Made by a program: the position numbers and the translations under genes. Below the pieces are notes generated by a model that saw nothing but the letters and a program-made list of their open reading frames with translations, had not been told where the DNA came from and searched no databases. Positions 24,200 through 32,427 of a stretch of 33,386 bases of DNA are shown here, piece after piece. Source of the DNA: Helicobacteraceae bacterium (GTDB taxonomy: Bacteria; Campylobacterota; Campylobacteria; Campylobacterales; Sulfurimonadaceae); the NCBI GenBank assembly GCA_015488775.1, contig WFNF01000032.1, positions 1 through 33,386 on the forward strand, written 5' to 3'. The stretch's first letter is position 1. Each line of letters opens with the position of its first letter.

Positions 24200-25333
24200 A
24201 TCAAAACTTACGATATTTTTATAATAGGTTGTGGGGCATCTGGGATGATGCTATCTAAACAACTTGAAGACAAAAAACTAAACATTGCTATAATTGACTC
24301 AAACCAAAGCTTTGCGCAAAAAGTTAAAATTGCAGGTGGAGGAAAGTGTAATTTTACAAATACCAACCTTAGCTCTAAGAATTTTAGTGGTGATGAAAAA
24401 TTTATAAATTATGTTTTAAAACACTATTCTAAAGATGATTTTTTAAAATTTTTATCTGATCAGAAAATAGAGATAAGAAAAGGTAAATACTACTTTTTTA
24501 AAAACTCTTCTAATCAGTTAATCTCAAAATTAAAATCTAAAAATACAACTTATATATTTAATGAAAAGGTTTTAGATATTGAAAAAGTTGATGATATTTT
24601 TAATATCAAAACATCTAAACATACATATCAGGCAAAAAAACTTATAGTTGCAAGTGGTGGAGAAAGTTTTAAAAACATAGGTGCTAGTTCCTTGGCTTTA
24701 GATATAGCTAAAAAATTTGATATACAAACAACACCATTTACACCTGCTCTAGTTCCACTATCTTTACAACCTGATCAATTTTGGATGAAAAAGCTTTCAG
24801 GGATATCTTTTAATGTAGAGATAAGTGTTGAGGGTAAAGTTTTAGATGAAGATATGCTTTTCACTCATAAAAGTTTAAGTGGACCTGTAATTTTATCTAC
24901 ATCTTTGTATTGGAAAAAAGGTTCGATAAGTATAAACTTTATACCTAATCAAAATATAGATAAAGATATTTTAAAGTCTAATAAAAAAATCTCTTCATAT
25001 TTAAATATACCTAAACGATTTGCAAAAGAGTTTTTAGAGCATATAGATTTAAATGATAAAACTTGTTCATCTTTAAAAGTTGATGAGTTAGAAAAACTAA
25101 AAACTATTAACTTCTATAGTTTTGCACCAGCAGGAAACCTTGGTTTTTCAAAAGCTGAAGTTAGTCGTGGTGGTGTTGACACTAGTGAGATTGATGAAAC
25201 TACTATGATGAGTAAAAAAGTTAAAAACTTATACTTTTTAGGTGAAGCACTAGATGTTACAGGTGAGCTTGGTGGTTACAATATACAATGGGCCATAAGT
25301 AGTAGCTATGTTTGTTCTAAATCAATTTGTTGA
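24200..25333 (+). CDS. HI0933-like flavoprotein (FAD-dependent oxidoreductase)
   Basis: The family binds FAD through an N-terminal Rossmann fold and includes YhiN/HI0933-type proteins of uncertain physiological role. In-frame sequence from 24200 gives IKTYDIFIIGCGASGMM, which carries the GxGxxG dinucleotide motif; further family marks are KVKIAGGGKCNFTN (about residues 44-57), the second GGESF block, and the C-terminal LYFLGEALDVTGELGGYNIQWA. The first canonical start (ATG 24245) would remove the nucleotide-binding motif. Only ATC at 24200 or ATT at 24188 is available after the in-frame stop at 24167. With ATC the product has 377 residues, normal for the family. Convergent with and overlapping the next gene by 17 bp. 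Confidence 0.85.
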   Translation: MKTYDIFIIGCGASGMMLSKQLEDKKLNIAIIDSNQSFAQKVKIAGGGKCNFTNTNLSSKNFSGDEKFINYVLKHYSKDDFLKFLSDQKIEIRKGKYYFFKNSSNQLISKLKSKNTTYIFNEKVLDIEKVDDIFNIKTSKHTYQAKKLIVASGGESFKNIGASSLALDIAKKFDIQTTPFTPALVPLSLQPDQFWMKKLSGISFNVEISVEGKVLDEDMLFTHKSLSGPVILSTSLYWKKGSISINFIPNQNIDKDILKSNKKISSYLNIPKRFAKEFLEHIDLNDKTCSSLKVDELEKLKTINFYSFAPAGNLGFSKAEVSRGGVDTSEIDETTMMSKKVKNLYFLGEALDVTGELGGYNIQWAISSSYVCSKSIC

Positions 25334-25841
25334 TTTTAAGTACAAACTGAATCTCTGCACTAGAGAGTTTTAACTCTTTTGAGATAGTTGAAACATCATT
25401 TCCATTTTTATATAACATAACTATCTTCTCATCATCCATACCAGTTATAGAACTAGGTATAGTTACACTTTTAACACCCTCTTCAACATTATCAAGTCTT
25501 CTTGAGTATGAGTGTTTAAAATCTTCAAATAACTCTTCTATTTGGATAAGAGCTTGAGATATAGGTACGGCCTTTTCATTAATACTTGAGTCTATATACA
25601 TAAGTATTTCATCTTCACTTAAAGATTTTTTACTTGGGTTTTTAACCTCAATATCTAAATGATTAAACTCTTTTTTTAACTCGTAAAGATCTCTTTGAGT
25701 TTGTTCTATGGCAGAAGCGATTGAGCGTATTTGTCTTGATTTTTGAGAATCTCTTTCACTTTGAGAGTACATAACGTATAGTAACAGTAATGCCAAACCT
25801 ATAACACTATAGAGTAAAATATCTGCTTCATTTAAAACCAT
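25317..25841 (-). CDS. Membrane-anchored coiled-coil protein with possible C-terminal HTH
   Basis: The 174-residue protein has one N-terminal membrane helix (about residues 8-24), a long charged, probably coiled-coil stretch (about 30-125), and a C-terminal segment (about 135-174: DDEKIVMLYKNGNDVSTISKELKLSSAEIQFVLKINKL) that reads as a small helix-turn-helix of the kind found in sigma-factor region 4 and recombinase-type proteins. It starts 2 bp after the PilZ-like gene's stop and overlaps the flavoprotein gene tail to tail by 17 bp. I do not know its function; a DNA- or protein-tethering role at the membrane would fit the layout. Confidence 0.7.
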   Translation of the reverse strand: MVLNEADILLYSVIGLALLLLYVMYSQSERDSQKSRQIRSIASAIEQTQRDLYELKKEFNHLDIEVKNPSKKSLSEDEILMYIDSSINEKAVPISQALIQIEELFEDFKHSYSRRLDNVEEGVKSVTIPSSITGMDDEKIVMLYKNGNDVSTISKELKLSSAEIQFVLKINKLI

Positions 25842-25843
25842 AA

Positions 25844-26362
25844 TTAAGCCTTCTCTTTTTGAGATCTAATCATAATACGTTCACGAGATACCATAAAAGC
25901 AGCCCACTCTTTTTCATCTTGCTCTGAAATTTTTAATATTTTAACTAAATTTTTACTTTGAGCTTTAACAAACATACTCATCTCATGTCTAGGATGAACA
26001 GGAACATCAACTCTGATATAATAAACACTGCCCTCATCAAAAAAATCATCTTCAAGTTTGATATATTCAAAACCTATACTCTCGATTTTAGCTTTGCTAT
26101 CTAAAAGTAATTTTGGGCTATCCTCATTTTTTATTATTCTTTCTATATTATCGACTTTTCTATGAAGTTCAACAAGTAAGTTAAGTAACACAGGGTCACT
26201 TTCAGCAGTTTCACCCTTAGCTTTTGCAAGCTTTAACCAAGAAGAGATTGGATCATCTTCATTATGAGCAGCTCTTTCAAACTCCTGTTCAAAACTTTTA
26301 ATATCTTTTGAGCTTAAAGAGAAAACAATATCAAGAGGTGCTTTTACAAGTCTAATACTCAT
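25844..26362 (-). CDS. PilZ-like domain protein (tentative)
   Basis: The 172-residue soluble protein has a helical N-terminal half with a leucine-rich heptad-like segment (about residues 60-85) and a beta-rich C-terminal half (about 95-165: GFEYIKLEDDFFDEGSVYYIRVDVPVHPRHEMSMFVKAQ) that resembles an atypical PilZ fold. I do not see the RxxxR and D/NxSxxG residues needed for canonical c-di-GMP binding, so any such function is doubtful. The ATG overlaps the stop of mqnP by 4 bp, so the three genes mqnP, this one and the next form an operon. Confidence 0.6.
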   Translation of the reverse strand: MSIRLVKAPLDIVFSLSSKDIKSFEQEFERAAHNEDDPISSWLKLAKAKGETAESDPVLLNLLVELHRKVDNIERIIKNEDSPKLLLDSKAKIESIGFEYIKLEDDFFDEGSVYYIRVDVPVHPRHEMSMFVKAQSKNLVKILKISEQDEKEWAAFMVSRERIMIRSQKEKA

Positions 26363-27219
26363 GAAAAAATCTTATCTAAAATTATAAAAATTAAAAACAC
26401 TATCCCTAAATAACCATTTACTGTAAAAAAAGCTTTATCAATTTGTGTAAAATCTTTTCTTACTATAGTATGCTCATAGAAAAGCATCCCAGCTGCAAAA
26501 GCAACTGCTGCAAAAGCAAAAAAACCTAAATCTGCAACAATTACAAAAAATCCCCAAAATAAAACGGCATTAACATGAAAGATAGCAGAGATAAACATTG
26601 TAGCTTTAGCACCAAATTCACTAGGTATTGAGTGGAGTGCATTTTTTTTATCAAACTCTATATCTTGTAAAGAGTAAAGAAGATCAAACCCTGCTACCCA
26701 GAACAAAACACCTATGCTTAACATATAAGCCCACGCTGGTGTGTACTCTAAAACTGCAATAACTCCAGCTAAAGGAGCAAGAGCTAAAGATACACCTAAA
26801 ACTATATGAGCAAGAGAAGAAAATCTTTTAAAGTATGAGTAAGAGGCAAGCACTGCTAAAACAGGAATACTTAGATAAAAAGCAGTATCATTTACCATAT
26901 AAGTAACTAATATAAAAACTAATGCATTAATAGCAGTAAAAATTGCAACTGAAGAGCTATCTAACCTTCCATCAACGCTAGGTCTTGAAGCGGTTCTTGG
27001 ATTTTTTTCATCTATATCACGATCAAGCCATCTATTGAAACCCATAGCAGCATTTCTTGCAGTAAGTGCAGCCAAAATACTTAAAATAAATAGTTTAAAT
27101 CCGAACCAACCATCTGCAGCAACTACCATAGCAATTAAGATAAAAGGCAGTGAGAAAATGGAATGTTGAAACATCACCAATTCGTTGAAATCTTTTAATT
27201 TTAATATAAACTTTTGCAT
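26359..27219 (-). CDS. mqnP: UbiA-family prenyltransferase, probably MqnP of the futalosine menaquinone pathway
   Basis: This integral membrane enzyme of 286 residues has eight to nine helices and both Asp-rich motifs of the UbiA superfamily: NRWLDRDIDEKNPR (residues 62-75, Asp66, Asp70) and SLQDIEFDKKN (Asp186, Asp190). It transfers a polyprenyl chain to an aromatic quinone precursor. Campylobacterota make menaquinone through futalosine and carry this type of enzyme as MqnP; the close match to UbiA means an annotation of ubiA is also possible, but ubiquinone is not used in this group. AGGT lies before the ATG. First gene of a three-gene operon. Confidence 0.85.
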   Translation of the reverse strand: MQKFILKLKDFNELVMFQHSIFSLPFILIAMVVAADGWFGFKLFILSILAALTARNAAMGFNRWLDRDIDEKNPRTASRPSVDGRLDSSSVAIFTAINALVFILVTYMVNDTAFYLSIPVLAVLASYSYFKRFSSLAHIVLGVSLALAPLAGVIAVLEYTPAWAYMLSIGVLFWVAGFDLLYSLQDIEFDKKNALHSIPSEFGAKATMFISAIFHVNAVLFWGFFVIVADLGFFAFAAVAFAAGMLFYEHTIVRKDFTQIDKAFFTVNGYLGIVFLIFIILDKIFS

Positions 27220-27335
27220 TTTGAACCTGAATATTTTTTGTAATATTAACGTACAAGCCCTAAATTAGAGGTTTATATAAAAAATTAGAATTTTTCACTT
27301 AGTATAAATAAATATTTTATAATAAGTTAGAATTA

Positions 27336-28472
27336 TTATTCACAAGTCCAGTGATTATCTTTACATTTTTCCATATTTTTTCTTAATTCTATTGCCTTTG
27401 TAAATAATGAGCTATCTGTAATGTTTTTAAGTTCAGATTCACTTTCCTCATACTCACCAATCATATAGTAACTATATGCCAGAGCATAACGCATATTTTC
27501 ATCCTCAATTAAACCTGAACGATATATTGCATCCCTCATAGCAACAATATTTTCAAAATTTGAATACTCAAGATATATTGCTACTCTTTGTTTAAATTTC
27601 TCTTTTGTATCTAAAATCTGAGAATTTTTATAAAGAGCTTGAACAAACGAGCGTGATCGTCTATAAAGTTCAGCAGATTCTTTTGTAAACTTATAATCTT
27701 TATAAGATGCTTCATCATACAATTCAGCTGCTGCTTGTATATATCCTTTATCAATATATAGTTGTGCTAATAAAACTGTAATTTTTGCATTACTTGAATA
27801 TATTAAATTAGATTTTTCACCTAGTATAATTGCACTATCAAGTGAACCTGATTTTTTTAGTGCTGAAATAAATGCTAAAGCTGACTTAGCATCATCAGGT
27901 GCATTTTTCAAGTAAATTGAAGCATCATTTATAGCACTTTGGTAAAGGTTAAGTGACACCAAATAAGCAAATCTTTGTTTATTAAACTGATAATATTTAG
28001 GATATAATTTAAGAGCCTTAGATAAAGTTTCTAAAGCATCATTTACCTTAGCAAGTCTAAATTCTGATTCAGCTTTTAAAGCAAATATTGACTCATTATT
28101 TGCTAACTCTTTTGAATTTTTAATATATATAATAGTATCTTCATACTTTTTTAATTTAAAAGAGTTTTGAGCCATATATAAATAAAGAGATTTATCATTT
28201 TGTCCATTATCTAAAGCAAGTTGAAAATTTTTATTTGCATCTTCATAATTATCTAACTTAGTAAACACCAAACCATTTAAAGTATAGTACATAACGAAGT
28301 CAAACTCTTTTTTACTTGTATCGGCATTTTTTAAAGCGTCACTTGCTTTAACTATATTTCCATCTTTAAGCAAAAGTGTTGCCAAAGATACATAATCAAT
28401 CTCATCAGTTTTTTTATCTTTAGCATAACTAAGGTTTACCAAAAGTAAAAGGGTAATAAATATATTTTTCAT
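27336..28472 (-). CDS. Exported TPR protein of the TonB operon
   Basis: The 378-residue protein starts with a signal peptide (MKNIFITLLLLVNLSYAK) and consists of tandem tetratricopeptide repeats, visible as repeating helix pairs with the A/G/Y spacing of TPRs (for example YYTLNGLVFTKLDNYEDANKNFQLAL and LYLYMAQNSFKLKKYEDTIIYI). The ATG at 28472 is preferred over the GTG at 28478, as the signal peptide then starts directly. As last gene of the DUF3450-TtpC-ExbB-ExbD-TonB-TPR set it is likely a periplasmic scaffold of the energising complex. The same gene order is known from Vibrio TonB2 loci. Confidence 0.85.
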   Translation of the reverse strand: MKNIFITLLLLVNLSYAKDKKTDEIDYVSLATLLLKDGNIVKASDALKNADTSKKEFDFVMYYTLNGLVFTKLDNYEDANKNFQLALDNGQNDKSLYLYMAQNSFKLKKYEDTIIYIKNSKELANNESIFALKAESEFRLAKVNDALETLSKALKLYPKYYQFNKQRFAYLVSLNLYQSAINDASIYLKNAPDDAKSALAFISALKKSGSLDSAIILGEKSNLIYSSNAKITVLLAQLYIDKGYIQAAAELYDEASYKDYKFTKESAELYRRSRSFVQALYKNSQILDTKEKFKQRVAIYLEYSNFENIVAMRDAIYRSGLIEDENMRYALAYSYYMIGEYEESESELKNITDSSLFTKAIELRKNMEKCKDNHWTCE

Positions 28473-28481
28473 AATCACTTC

Positions 28482-29108
28482 TTAATTCAAATCAAATCTG
28501 ATTTTTTGTTTTGCCCAAACTTTTACAGCTTGACCCTTATACATTGCAGGTTTAAATTCCCAAGACTTCACTCCAGAAACGGCGACATCATCAAACACAC
28601 CTTCTGGTTTAGACTCTAGTACTTTAACTTTTTCAACTCTACCTGAGCTTGATACTAAGATATTCATTACAACATAACCAGTAACACCATTTTTTCTAGC
28701 TTTTTTAGGATATTCAAGAGCTGACCTTGAAGCTGGTTTAGGTGCTTCATCTACTGAGTTTTCATCCATTACAACATCTTTAGATGCACCCTTTAAAAGA
28801 TCATCACCAAAAGAGGCATCTTCGCTAACAAAACTATCTAATCCAGTATCTATACCACCCAAAGACGAGCTAAGATTAGGTCTTGGACTAGATTTACTAG
28901 GTTTTGGCTTAGATTTTTTTGGTTTTGGCTTTGGTTTTGGTCTTGCTTTTGGTTTTACAATCTTCTTCATCTCAAAACTAAGAGGTGCTGGTTTTTTTTT
29001 CTCTTTTTTAGGGCTTTGCTCTTCATTCATAGCTATAACAGTAAAAAAAACAAAAAAGATACCAAATAACATCCATACTAAGGCTTTGAGTTCAATAGGG
29101 ATTTTCAC
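28482..29108 (-). CDS. tonB: TonB-family energy transducer
   Basis: TonB links the proton motive force, via ExbB/ExbD, to outer-membrane receptors. The 208-residue protein has one N-terminal membrane helix (about residues 10-27), a Lys/Pro-rich stretch (about 34-75) that spans the periplasm, a Ser/Asp-rich region, and a C-terminal TonB domain (about 125-208) with YPKKARKNGVTGYVVMNI...VKSWEFKPAMYKGQAV. GTG start at 29108 directly follows the exbD stop, with GAGG upstream. It belongs to the TonB2-type set. No TonB-dependent receptor is present in the window. Confidence 0.92.
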   Translation of the reverse strand: MKIPIELKALVWMLFGIFFVFFTVIAMNEEQSPKKEKKKPAPLSFEMKKIVKPKARPKPKPKPKKSKPKPSKSSPRPNLSSSLGGIDTGLDSFVSEDASFGDDLLKGASKDVVMDENSVDEAPKPASRSALEYPKKARKNGVTGYVVMNILVSSSGRVEKVKVLESKPEGVFDDVAVSGVKSWEFKPAMYKGQAVKVWAKQKIRFDLN

Positions 29109-29510
29109 TTAAGCCTCTTTATTTGTTGCAACTGCAACATCACTTGCACCACTTAACCTACATTGATCTACAACTTCTATAAGTTTATCTACAGGTATTC
29201 CATCATCAGTAATTACAAGTATGCTTTTATTGGTTGATGTTCTAAGCATCTCTCTCAATTTACTTTGAATAGCCCAAGCTTTGATTGGTTGACCATCAAT
29301 ATATGGTTGAGCAGTATTATCAAGATAAACTCTTATAACTTTAGATGAAGCTTTTGAAGCAGAACTAGCACCAGGACGCTCTAAATCTAACTTCATATCT
29401 TTTGTAAAAGTTGAACTAACCATAAAAAATATAAGTAAAATAAACACCATATCTATAAGTGGTGACATATCTACTTCAGCGTCGCTACTCTTTTTCTTTC
29501 TAAATCTCAT
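29109..29510 (-). CDS. exbD: ExbD/TolR-family proton-channel subunit
   Basis: The 133-residue protein has the ExbD/TolR layout: a short cytoplasmic N-terminus, one membrane helix with the essential proton-path aspartate (Asp20 in PLIDMVFILLIFF), and a periplasmic domain. It works with the ExbB-like proteins upstream to energise TonB. AAGGGA precedes the ATG, which overlaps the small ExbB gene by 11 bp. Confidence 0.93.
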   Translation of the reverse strand: MRFRKKKSSDAEVDMSPLIDMVFILLIFFMVSSTFTKDMKLDLERPGASSASKASSKVIRVYLDNTAQPYIDGQPIKAWAIQSKLREMLRTSTNKSILVITDDGIPVDKLIEVVDQCRLSGASDVAVATNKEA

Positions 29511-30108
29511 CTTTTATCCCTTCCGAACAATAAATATCTTTTATCATCTCTAAATCAATCTCCATATTGTCAGCACGTCTTTGTAAAAGTCTTCCAATAA
29601 CTAAACCAGGAACTGCAACAACAAGACCTAATTGTGTTGTAAAAAGAGCTTGAGATATACCACCTGCTATACCCCCACTTTGTGAAAAAAGTGCTGCACT
29701 TGCTAATGAATCAAAAGTTTCTATCATACCAACAACTGTACCTAAAAGACCAATTAAAGGTGCTGCAGCAACTATAGTCATAACAAGTTTAGAGTACTTT
29801 TTAAGATTAACTTCATACTTATAAAAGGCATCATCTAAACTACGTCTACAAGATACTTTTTGTGTTTTACTTATAACTAAACCATCATAAATAGCTTTTT
29901 CTACTAAACCCTTAGCTTGTACACGTTTTCCAGATTTGTATTTTCTTATTAGATTTCTAACACTCTTTTTAGATCCACGTTTTAAAAGATAAAATCTCAT
30001 ACCAAGTGAATACCAAAGTATACAAACCAATATAAACAGTGGCCACATAACAAAGCCACCACTATTCATATAATCAATAAAAAGTTCTGCGTAATATACT
30101 ATAGACAT
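29500..30108 (-). CDS. exbB: ExbB/TolQ/MotA-family proton-channel subunit
   Basis: The 202-residue protein has three membrane helices in the MotA/TolQ/ExbB pattern: MWPLFILVCILWYSLGMRFYLL near the N-terminus (about residues 20-41), then after a cytoplasmic loop PLIGLLGTVVGMIETF (about 117-132) and ISQALFTTQLGLVVAVPGLVIG (about 147-169). It starts with ATG at 30108, sharing one base with the stop of the larger ExbB-like gene (TAATG). It corresponds to ExbB2 in the Vibrio TonB2 system. Confidence 0.92.
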   Translation of the reverse strand: MSIVYYAELFIDYMNSGGFVMWPLFILVCILWYSLGMRFYLLKRGSKKSVRNLIRKYKSGKRVQAKGLVEKAIYDGLVISKTQKVSCRRSLDDAFYKYEVNLKKYSKLVMTIVAAAPLIGLLGTVVGMIETFDSLASAALFSQSGGIAGGISQALFTTQLGLVVAVPGLVIGRLLQRRADNMEIDLEMIKDIYCSEGIKDEI

Positions 30109-31415
30109 TATTTTGTCTTATTGTACTCATTGATCAGATGCAATGCTGAGTGTTCCATAGAGTCCTTAACTTTTTCAGCCCAACCACCAAGTAAGTTAGC
30201 AAGCATTAACATTGGAATAGCTACAACAAGACCTAACTCAGTTGTAACAAGTGCAATAGATATACCACCACTAAGTAATTTTGGATCACCTGTACCAAAC
30301 TCAGTGATAATATCAAAAGTGGCGATCATACCAGTAACAGTTCCAAGTAATCCAAGTAGTGGAGAAACAGCTGCAATAACCATAATAGCAGAGCTAAACC
30401 TATCTAGGCGCGTGCTCTCATGCATAATTGATTCAGCAACAATATCCTCTATATGTTCACGATCTCTATCTAAGTTTCTAATAGTAGCTTTTAAAACTCT
30501 AGCAGTTGCACCTTTTTTACCTTTTAAAAATTTTAAAGCTCTCCCACTACCACCAGCAAGTAACTCTTGTAAGGCTTCTGGTGCTAAAGTAGAAGTTGCA
30601 GCTGAACTACCTATTAAAAATATTGATCTAGCAAATGCTAAAATAAGACCAACAATACCAAGAATAACAATAACCCATCCAATGATACCACCAGAGTTTA
30701 TAACACTTAGTACAGTTTTTTGAGCTACATCATCAATCTCTTTTGAACTATTTTCATATATAAAAATATTTAAAATATCTGGATTTAGATTTTTATCTAA
30801 TGCATTTGCAGTTACTGAACCATTTAAAGTTTTATATAGTTTAAGTTTGCCAGCTCCAGCAGGAACTAAAGAGCCACTAGCCTTAGATGAAACACCAAAA
30901 GTGGCAACATTTCCAACATTTATAATTGTGCCAGTAATTTCACTACCATCTTCAAGATAGAATTTAGCTTTGTGTTTTCTTATTGTTGCTAACTCATCAA
31001 TTAATAATATAGATTTTCTGAACATACTTTCCAAAGAAGCTTTATAATTTGATTTATCTATCTTAATATCTTTATTATAAGTGCTAAGAGTTGAGTTTGC
31101 TTGCAAACTAACAGCTTCAACTAAAGATGTATCATCACTAACATTTTGTGAATTTTGTTGTGCTTGGTAAAGTTTATTAGATAAGGCTTCACTTTGAGCA
31201 TCTTTTCTAATTACAACATTTTGAAGAGTTTCAATCTCTAACTTTGCAGATTTTAAATTATGAGTTTGTTTTGCCTTTAACTTAGAAAGACGAGAAGTTA
31301 AAACTTTTTTCTGTGCTTTTAAAAATGCAAACTCTTTTGCGTAAGCACGTTCTAACTCATTTGATGCACTTAGTGTAGTTACTAGTAAAGCTAGTATTAT
31401 AAAAATATTTCTCAT
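30108..31415 (-). CDS. TtpC-like large ExbB/MotA-family protein
   Basis: The 435-residue protein has a signal peptide (about residues 1-18), a long periplasmic region with an initial coiled-coil (about 22-100), a beta-rich segment (about 150-215, KFYLEDGSEITGTIINVG), and a C-terminal MotA/TolQ/ExbB domain with three membrane helices: GWVIVILGIVGLILAFARSIFLIG (about 246-269), PLLGLLGTVTGMIATFDII and ISIALVTTELGLVVAIPMLMLANLLGG. The form (signal peptide, coiled coil, then ExbB domain) and the position upstream of a second, shorter ExbB match TtpC of Vibrio TonB2 systems. AGGAG upstream supports the ATG. Overlaps the DUF3450 gene by 4 bp. Confidence 0.85.
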   Translation of the reverse strand: MRNIFIILALLVTTLSASNELERAYAKEFAFLKAQKKVLTSRLSKLKAKQTHNLKSAKLEIETLQNVVIRKDAQSEALSNKLYQAQQNSQNVSDDTSLVEAVSLQANSTLSTYNKDIKIDKSNYKASLESMFRKSILLIDELATIRKHKAKFYLEDGSEITGTIINVGNVATFGVSSKASGSLVPAGAGKLKLYKTLNGSVTANALDKNLNPDILNIFIYENSSKEIDDVAQKTVLSVINSGGIIGWVIVILGIVGLILAFARSIFLIGSSAATSTLAPEALQELLAGGSGRALKFLKGKKGATARVLKATIRNLDRDREHIEDIVAESIMHESTRLDRFSSAIMVIAAVSPLLGLLGTVTGMIATFDIITEFGTGDPKLLSGGISIALVTTELGLVVAIPMLMLANLLGGWAEKVKDSMEHSALHLINEYNKTK

Positions 31416-32170
31416 TTTACGCTCCTAATCATAGCATTTGGCAATTCAAAGTATCCACTTCTGATTTGTTTTTTATACGCATCAAAAAGATTTAAAACCA
31501 TCTCTTTTTTCTCTTTATTTAATTCCTCTTTATAAAACCATCCATTAGCATCTTTACTTACATATCCGACCCTATCATCTGGAGTTCTAAAAAAAATAGC
31601 TAAAGAACCAACTCTTGCAATTTGAACTAAAACATCTTTGCCGTCAAGTTTAATAGTTTGTTTAAATAATCCATTTTCTTTTGACATTCTAATTGTATCT
31701 GCGTAAGAGTTCCAAGCTAAGGATAAAGCTTTTTGTGGTGTCAGAAGATTTTCATTTAATTGTCTTTTTATATTATTTAAATCTGCAATTCTATCTTCGA
31801 CTTTAAAAGGGATACCTCTTTTAATACTTTTTTCAAGTTCAGCTAGAGCTTTTAAAACTACAGGCTTCAAACCCTTAGAGTTTTTAGTTAAATCTTTGAT
31901 AAGCTTTTGAGTTTTAGCTAGTTCTACGTTAAGCTGTTTAATCTTTAAATTTTCTCTCGCAATAGTTGATTCCAAATCATTTTTTTGCATAACTAAAGAC
32001 TTCATTGATGATTTATGTTCATCCTTCATATCTTGTATCTGTGAATCTAGACTTTCAACTTCTGCTCTAAGTTCCATAAGAGACTCAGCAAGGTTATCTG
32101 ATGATGTAGACGCTAAGCTTAAACTACTTATCAATAGTAGAGAACTTATGATTTGAGGTATTTTCAACAT
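31412..32170 (-). CDS. DUF3450 family periplasmic protein
   Basis: The 252-residue protein starts with a signal peptide (MLKIPQIISSLLLISSLSLA, cleaved near residue 20), then a long coiled coil (about residues 28-95) and a C-terminal domain with IARVGSLAIFFRTPDDRVGYVSKDANGWFYKE, which is the DUF3450 signature as I know it. The ATG at 32170 is chosen because GGAG lies 6 bases upstream; a GTG two codons earlier would be too close. As first gene of the operon it probably assembles with TtpC in the periplasm. Expression is likely driven from the promoter at about 32193-32198. Confidence 0.8.
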   Translation of the reverse strand: MLKIPQIISSLLLISSLSLASTSSDNLAESLMELRAEVESLDSQIQDMKDEHKSSMKSLVMQKNDLESTIARENLKIKQLNVELAKTQKLIKDLTKNSKGLKPVVLKALAELEKSIKRGIPFKVEDRIADLNNIKRQLNENLLTPQKALSLAWNSYADTIRMSKENGLFKQTIKLDGKDVLVQIARVGSLAIFFRTPDDRVGYVSKDANGWFYKEELNKEKKEMVLNLFDAYKKQIRSGYFELPNAMIRSVK

Positions 32171-32192
32171 ACTCACTCCATTTTTTTATCGA

Positions 32193-32198
32193 ATTATA
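32193..32198 (-). promoter_or_regulatory. -10 element of the TonB operon promoter
   Basis: TATAAT on the minus strand (32198-32193), about 22 bp before the DUF3450 ATG. The -35 region would fall at about 32216-32221, inside the GTTAC array. Confidence 0.6.
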
Positions 32199-32208
32199 AA
32201 AATATGTA

Positions 32209-32257
32209 GTTACTTTGAAGTTACTTGAATGAAACGAAATGGTTACAAAAGAGTTGT
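32209..32257. promoter_or_regulatory. Phased GTTAC array, likely response-regulator operator
   Basis: GTTAC occurs at 32209, 32220 and 32242, with degenerate copies GAAAC at 32231 and GTTGT at 32253: five units in exact 11-bp steps. OmpR/PhoB-family regulators bind head-to-tail repeats with 11-bp period. From memory, the Campylobacter PhosR box is GTTTC-N6-GTTTC, the same 5+6+5 layout. The array covers about -25 to -70 of the TonB operon promoter. Confidence 0.6.
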
Positions 32258-32341
32258 TTTTGTAATTAAGTAAGCTTATAAAAGTTTACAGAATTATAAA
32301 TTAGTGAAATTGCCTTTAAATTTCTCAAAAGAAACAAATAT

Positions 32342-32377
32342 GTAACAAAACTTGCTTATATATATAAACTCTGTAAC
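32342..32377. promoter_or_regulatory. Two inverted GTTAC half-sites before the response-regulator gene
   Basis: GTAAC (reverse complement of GTTAC) occurs at 32342-32346 and 32373-32377, 31 bp apart, just upstream of a TGTTATAAA -10-like sequence (32383-32391) for the regulator gene. They may allow autoregulation but are not in 11-bp phase. Confidence 0.35.
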
Positions 32378-32427
32378 CTAAGTGTTATAAAGTTTATCTA
32401 TTATTAGTGTATTAATTTGGAGTATAT

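Noticed and set aside
27280-27295. AAAAATT-AG-AATTTTT as a terminator
   Set aside because: A/T-only stem with a two-base loop, too weak to support.
30121-30723. Plus-strand 200-codon frame opposite the TtpC-like gene
   Set aside because: It is an antisense shadow of a well-supported membrane protein gene.
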